From Favolaschia claudopus (Eukaryota; Basidiomycota; Agaricomycetes; Agaricales; Mycenaceae), in NCBI GenBank assembly GCA_037176885.1, contig JAWWNJ010000054.1:496001-560000 (forward strand): DNA of 64,000 nucleotides. The letters are read 5' to 3'. The position numbers were made by a program, and so were the translations under genes. Within the stretch, counting starts at the first letter, position 1. Each line of letters opens with the position of its first letter. The notes below the pieces were generated by a model. The model did no database searches, was not told the origin of the DNA, and saw only the letters and a program-made list of their open reading frames with translations. Positions 59,200 to 64,000 of the stretch are shown here, in pieces.

Positions 59200-59845
59200 C
59201 TTCCGACGACGCCAACTTGTCATGTATGTGGCGACAGTTTCGGAAACAGAAGGGTTACCAACCGATTCGCTTTCATGCCAGGGAAGAGAACCTAGCCCGT
59301 TCAAGCGTCCGAACGCATAGGTCATAGCGGCACGCATTTTCTGTGCATGGGCGTAGCTTGCTCGAAAGACTGTACTATGCTTTTCTGTTCTGTTAAAATC
59401 ATACTCGTCGCATCTGAATCATTGTTAATAAATCAGGGCACAGTCAAGAGGCTCTGACGCACTCATGCATAATCCAAGCGCAGATACAAAACGGAACAAG
59501 TTCACTTGGGTTCTTGCCAAAGAACTTATCATCGGCTTTAATGAGTTTATTTTCTTTGAGGAATTGTACGCATTGGCTCATCAAGCTGTGGAAAAGTCAA
59601 TAGCAAATTTCATCTTTAAAATGTACTGACCGTCGATATTCCTTGTCAGTTTCATTTGTGACGCCTTTTGAGGCGTCCAAGAGATGCTCCTGCAGTTGCG
59701 ACACATCATAGATATCCTCCGTTACCGTTTCGCCCTCAGCCTCTATATCATCTTCAATTTCTCCGGAGTAGGCACGGTCCTCATCGCTCGCATGGTGTAT
59801 GGCTTCATAGATTGTGGTGAAGATGGGCGGGATCTCACTGGACAT
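59200..59845 (-). pseudogene. Tyrosine recombinase, N-terminal part (split gene)
   Basis: ATG at 59845 (MSSEIPPIFTTIYEAIHHAS). The exon chain gives an acidic leader, then SLMSQCVQFLKENKLIKADD, GKNPSELVPFCICAWIMHE, DEYDFNRTEKHSTVFRASY, AHAQKMRAAMTYAFGRLNG, LGSLPWHESESVGNPSVSE and TVATYMTSWRRRK. This is the N-terminal helical (core-binding) domain typical of Crypton-like tyrosine recombinases. Introns lie near 59591-59635 and 59412-59459. The next normal exon (VRAGETATS) is 6.2 kb away at 52996. If the proximal acceptor at 59151 is used, the product stops within a few codons. Confidence 0.85.
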
Positions 59846-60348
59846 AGTGGAAGAGAGGAAACAATCAATGTATTGTACCCCTGTCTAGTGTATAGAAAGG
59901 AGCTGCAAGCGTAATCTACAGGTGTTTCAAATCCAGCCTACGACCCTGACGGCTAGGTTAACAAAAGATAGTCAAGGAATAGATTTACCTAATGCATCGC
60001 TTGAGTTGTCAATTCAGCCATGTAAGGTCAATGATTTCGGAGCCTGAGAGTGTCGAGTCAGAGAACATTGAGTCAGAAAGCGTCGAGTCGGAGAGTAACT
60101 CTATAATAGACTCGTTAGCCAGCATCCATTGTCGACTAACAACAAGAACATACCAAGTGTGGTAGCGGAGCTGCTGGCTACTGCACTAGCCTTATGCGCA
60201 GGCTTCCGAGTGTGGGACTTGCGTGTGGAGCGGGGTCTACGTGTCGCCAAGCGAGAGCGGGACAAGAGCCCGGGAAGTGCGTAATCAATAATGGCGGCCG
60301 GTATCCATTTGCACATGGCTGCCGGGATTACAAAAGCTGAAGCGTCGG
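59846..60348. other. No confident gene; short tandem motif
   Basis: At about 60048-60095 a GTCGAGTCnGAGA-type motif is repeated three to four times with changes. It may be the decayed edge of the recombinase element. Nothing else was supported. Confidence 0.4.
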
Positions 60349-60647
60349 TTACGCCCGCCTTGGCCCGAAGACTGACGGCGCCCGCCGACATCTGGACTTA
60401 GTAGAGTAAGAGAGACTGGCCATGATATGTACTGTAGCTGTCTTGGTCTTGAGAACTCGAAGCACAGAGGAGCGGTGGAAATCGTCAGTGTCGGTGCTGA
60501 GACCCAATTCAAGATGGGCTTCCATGAGCGCATGGAGATCATAGGGCTGGATACGGTAATCACAATGGACACAAGCGAGAAATGCGAAACACGGACCTTC
60601 AATAAGGATTGAAACGCTACACCGGGGAATAACAGCACCCCATGTTG
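60349..60647 (-). pseudogene. Zinc-finger fragment, TE-associated type
   Basis: An open stretch with no ATG reads ILIEGPCFAFLACVHCDYRI, QPYDLHALMEAHLELGLSTD and FHRSSVLRVLKTKTATVHI before a stop at 60349. Cys and His are spaced C-x2-C-x9-H-x5-H, a layout I associate with zinc fingers at the N-terminus of Agaricomycete transposon-linked helicases. It is probably the remnant of another element. Confidence 0.35.
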
Positions 60648-60860
60648 TTACATATCAAAAGTCTGAGGAGGCAGAAAGGTAGTTTCAGGTAATATAATGA
60701 GCATTCCCTCAAAAAAAGAGGAAAGAACACAATTTTTGAGGGAGATATACGCGACGTGAAACCTGCTTATATAATACATATTAGCTAATAACATTCTGAC
60801 ATGGGTGGAGGCTGGTGGAGGGGCGCGGCAAACATAAGACTATGTCACAGTCACAGTATA

Positions 60861-61230
60861 CAGTGGCGGCAAAATCTGATGTCACCCCCAAAAAAGAAAA
60901 TTTTATCAATCCGCCCCTAATCTGCCCTTGCCATCGCCATCTGGTAGTGACAAGGGCACAAATCCATTGGAACGGCAAATCCACAGGCAAGATTGAGAAA
61001 GATAGGTCCATTCATTGAGGAGAACTGGGCCAAAGATGGTTGGGAAGTCTTGCCCAAAAAGTGTCAATTTTCGAGGTATCCTAAGATGGAAAAGGGTGCA
61101 TGTGTTTCAAATCTATGTCTGGAATGCACTGTGAAAGGTCCGACCACAGAAAACAGGGCACAGAAAAGAAACCGAGTTGAATTGATGAGAATTTCCTTTT
61201 TTGGGGTGACATCAGATTTTGCCGCCACTG
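60861..61230. mobile_element. Tc1/mariner-like MITE, 370 bp
   Basis: TIRs of about 49 bases begin CAGTGGCGGCAAAATCTGAT; the right end is GCCGCCACTG. TA stands outside both ends (60859-60860 and 61231-61232). It is of the same family type and size as 156-521. Its right end has been hit by the hAT MITE described next. Confidence 0.85.
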
Positions 61231-61233
61231 TAT

Positions 61234-61971
61234 TAGTGCTGCCGCGAGGTGGAGGCCCTCGGAGGTGAGGTGACCTTGGCCTTAAACTGTTGCCATTTAT
61301 GGTAGTCGAGGTGATGGCGCCTTGAGACTGTTTTCGGAAATAATATTTAGAAACAGTTGTTAACACCAGATAAACATGATAGGTGCTCATGAGTGGGCCA
61401 CTGTAGGCTAGCTGAACTTTTTTCGCGGCTCAGGGAATGAAAATGAAGTGAAGAGAGTGAATTTCGAGGTGGACCGCTGAGGTGACGTCATCTCAAGGTG
61501 GGTTCAAGGTTGATGGGCCATCACCTCAAGGTACCTCGACTAGCGCTGTGTAAGAATCAAAATCCGGGCTGTGAGAAATGTGAGATTCAAACTACCCCCC
61601 TGGTTATTTAACATGGATATGTTAATAACAGGGTTCATAACATGACGTAAGCCTGCCCGGATTTTTTTTTTCCGCCTGATTTTCAACCGAATTTCTTGAA
61701 ATTTGCCTCCTATTTGGCTTCGAAATCTTCTGAACTCAGCAGGGCAATTTTTTGACTCCATCTTATGGGCTTCAAAGGCAAAATCAAGCTGAAAAAGTGC
61801 TCTCCAAGGCGCCGCCGGGGACCCCTCGGCACACATAAATAACAGGTGTTTCTGGACCTCCATTGTGAGAAATGTAATTAACGTGTTAATAACAGTGTTA
61901 TAAAGTACCTGTTATATAACACTTTGATTCCTACACAGCGCTAACCTCGACCTCGCCTCGCGGCAGCACTA
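61234..61971. mobile_element. hAT MITE, 738 bp, in the mariner-like MITE end
   Basis: Ends TAGTGCTGCCGCGAGG (left) and CGCGGCAGCACTA (right). The eight bases CACTGTAT lie directly outside both ends (61226-61233 and 61972-61979). The left copy is itself the last CACTG of the mariner-like MITE plus its TA, so this element entered after that MITE. The termini resemble those of the large hAT family but the inside is different. Confidence 0.9.
61541..61943. mobile_element. Second-family hAT MITE nested inside, 403 bp
   Basis: TIRs TAGCGCTGTGTAAGAATCAA with one or two changes between ends. Exact 8-base duplications ACCTCGAC lie at 61533-61540 and 61944-61951. It sits inside the 61234-61971 element, so it is the youngest of the three layers. 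No coding capacity. Confidence 0.9.
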
Positions 61972-62059
61972 CACTGTATTACGTGGTCTATCGTGCCATC
62001 GGCCGCGTGCCGCGTCCGAGTGGCTGTACCAGGTCGCGCACACGGCACTCTAAACCCGG

Positions 62060-64000
62060 TAGTGCTGCCGGGAGCTGAGTTGGAGCTGAGCTCGAGGTGA
62101 TTGCCCATCAGCTCGCTCGAGCTCGGAGTTGGGCCGAGGCAGCTCGGAGCTGACATCCATAAATGGAAGTTTCCGTCCCACGGTTCCCCGTCTCCTCGTT
62201 TTGAGCTGCATTGCACTGTTTTGACCTCGTATGCACCTCTAAAATGTGCTACAATTCTCCAATAAGTACAATAAACATATGCACAATAAAAGACTATACA
62301 GTTTATGAGTAAATTATGGAACAATACAAAGCACAATGATTATATAAGTGAATACAACGCAAAAATCGAACGGGCGAAGCCCAGGAAGATTCTATAAGAT
62401 CCTCAAGCTCTTGAGTACGCCCTGCCGCAATCAACCTTTCTGCTACATCAGGGTCAATATCAACAACAGACAGATCTTCCTCAGTTACGACGAAGTCCTC
62501 GCAAAAGTTGATGCGATCCTGTCGATAAATAAATTTGAGAATCTGGAGCATTTCCATCATCTCGGGGGAGAGACTGTTGCGTAGGGAGGCATCTGTGTCC
62601 TTGCTGGAAGAGAAAACACGCTCGCATGGTACCGCAGAAGCCTGAACAGGCAATACATCAAGCGCCACGCGAAATAGGTAACGGAACCGATATTGACGAG
62701 CCTGCAACATTTTTCAGACCAACATTGTATAAGAACATACTTAAACTCACCTCCCAGTAGCGGAGCAAGTCAAGGTCCTCATACTCTGGGTCCGAGCCTC
62801 CCAGCAAACCCTCCTTCTCATAGTCATTCAGCTCCGCATCGACAATATGTTCATCTTCGGCAGCAGCACGGCGCTCTGCCTCTACTTGCTCTTCCTCCGA
62901 AAGCGGCTGCGGACTTCGAGTACTCGGTGGGGATTCGATGTCGGAAGCAGACAGCTCTTTTACAAGAGCACCAAGCTTCGCAAACCCAGATTTCTGGGCA
63001 CGAGCGGCATGGGATGCAGACGGCGTGTGAACAGCGCGGCGGCTGGCGGTCGAAGGTATGTGCACAGTGCTCGGAGAGTTCTGGTGAGCGCGGAACTCCC
63101 GGCGGTACTCCAGCATCTTGGGAGTTTGTCAGTAGCGCAGTATAATGTGAAAGTTGGGACGCACCGCTGCACGAATCCAGGTTCTGGCTTCTTCAGCATC
63201 TGATGAAGACCAGTTGTCCCTTAGCCACTGGAGTTTTGTCGTCGGATTTAGAACTGAAAGTTAAATATGAGTGATTGAAGCGAATTAAGAGACAAACAAG
63301 GAAGTAATTACCCATCGCTAGCGCATACATTCGAGTGCGCCGAGACATCCCAAGATATTCTGTGAATTTGTCGACAGCGGCGTTGATACCGAGACTGATT
63401 TTCGGGAGCTCTCGTGCAAGAAGCTTGAGGGCGGCAATGAGCTGCTCGTAGAGTGGAAGCACATAGGACAGGGTAGGTGCTTTTTCCGCAGAGACTATCT
63501 CCTGGACAAGATACGGAACCTGTAAAAACCGCCGAATGTCGATGAGAACAGTCTTGGTGACTGGATCGAGTCGATCATCCGAAATTTCGACTTGCATTGG
63601 GTCATCGAGAAATGCCTCAACAGCCTAAACGAAATTCCAAGTCAAATTCAATCACTACTGGCAAGAAAAAACAATAGAACAAACCAAATCTTGCTCAAGA
63701 TACCGGTCTATCATCAAGAACGTAGCCGACCAACGCGTGTCGACATCTTGCAAGAGCTGTATGACGCGCAGCTTCAAGGCGGGTTCGCCGAAGCCGCCCT
63801 CCTCGTTGCCACGTTCTATCGTCTCCTTAAAATTATCCCGTCCTTGACCAGACGCTCGGCACGATGTAACGAGTGTACGAGTTTGTTTGACTGGATTTTT
63901 TCTTAGCGCCTCCCAATACCCGACATCCTGCTTCAGTGCCTCGGGAATCGGCGTGCCGTAGTTGTCCGAATCGACACCATCTTGAGGAGCAGGTAATTCG
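62060..64000 (-). mobile_element. hAT transposon, second copy, cut by window end
   Basis: The left end TAGTGCTGCCGGGAGCTG and the following 1.9 kb are nearly identical to 24038-25990. Left flank AAACCCGG (62052-62059) is the predicted target duplication; the right end lies outside the window. Confidence 0.9.
62303..64000 (-). CDS. hAT transposase, second copy, partial
   Basis: The C-terminal portion of the same transposase as 24344-27609, with matching exon order: VDTRWSATFLMIDRYLEQD, QVEISDDRLDPVTKTVLIDI, AAVDKFTEYLGMSRRTRMYA, RRAVHTPSASHAARAQKSG and the dimerisation domain VLPVQASAVPCERVFSSSKD. Differences: seven residues (AGRTQEL) near the C-terminus are absent from the first copy. The stop after SWASPV has become an Arg codon, so the frame runs on for about 21 residues to a stop at 62303. 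The N-terminus is outside the window. Confidence 0.85.

Noticed and set aside
60101..60391. Minus-strand gene starting MSAGAVSLRAKAG
   Set aside because: The overlapping frame at 60349-60647 with a Cys/His pattern is the more credible coding remnant; this one has no recognisable features.

Overview
The window is nuclear DNA of a filamentous basidiomycete, most likely an Agaricomycete (mushroom-type) fungus. Genes are broken by many introns of about 45-60 bases with GT...AG ends. The conserved proteins are fungal or eukaryotic: a WDR48 homologue, PRP4, an NDR-family kinase, an APSES cell-cycle regulator, a TRPY/YVC1 channel, a PHD-TFIIS-SPOC protein and a DUF6534 membrane protein. Much of the rest is eukaryotic DNA transposons. 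I see no bacterial operons, rRNA, tRNA or CRISPR array. All calls come from reading the sequence; exon ends are hand-placed and approximate unless stated as exact.

Layout. 1-2.85 kb: short inverted-repeat elements, some nested. 2.9-12.2 kb: four minus-strand housekeeping genes in tandem (WDR48/Bun107-like, a coiled-coil protein, an L-arabinitol dehydrogenase-like MDR enzyme, an NDR-family kinase). 12.4-17.4 kb: PRP4 on the plus strand, with a first intron of about 3 kb. 17.4-24 kb: mostly non-coding DNA with a fold-back element, an SDR gene (20.8-22.2 kb) and an inverted-repeat element. 24.0-28.0 kb: a complete hAT transposon with an exact 8-base target duplication. 28.5-37.9 kb: a DUF6534 protein, an Mbp1/Res-type APSES factor and a YVC1-like channel; the last two are divergent, with start codons only 46 bases apart. 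37.9-43.2 kb: a paired repeat, then a PHD-TFIIS-SPOC gene interrupted by a 751-base inverted-repeat element. 43.5-50 kb: a DDE-transposase-like gene, gene fragments and MITEs. 50.3-59.9 kb: a compound mobile locus. 60-64 kb: a three-level nest of MITEs and the start of a second hAT copy cut by the window end.

The most unusual structure is at 50.3-59.9 kb. A SAP-domain gene lies beside a Crypton-like tyrosine recombinase gene. The recombinase gene is split in two by 6.15 kb carrying a convergent pair: a DUF6589 protein and a RecQ-like helicase. Removing that segment, which is flanked by an 11-base direct repeat, rejoins the recombinase in frame and rebuilds a normal 49-base intron. The segment has no terminal inverted repeats. 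It therefore looks like a two-gene mobile element integrated at a splice acceptor, and the acceptor is present on both sides of it.

A second well-defined insertion is at 40.2-41.0 kb, where removing the element plus one copy of a 4-base duplication restores the reading frame of the PHD-TFIIS-SPOC gene. Several elements here sit in or beside introns (PRP4 intron 1, the recombinase intron) or could act as one (the SPOC-gene insertion).
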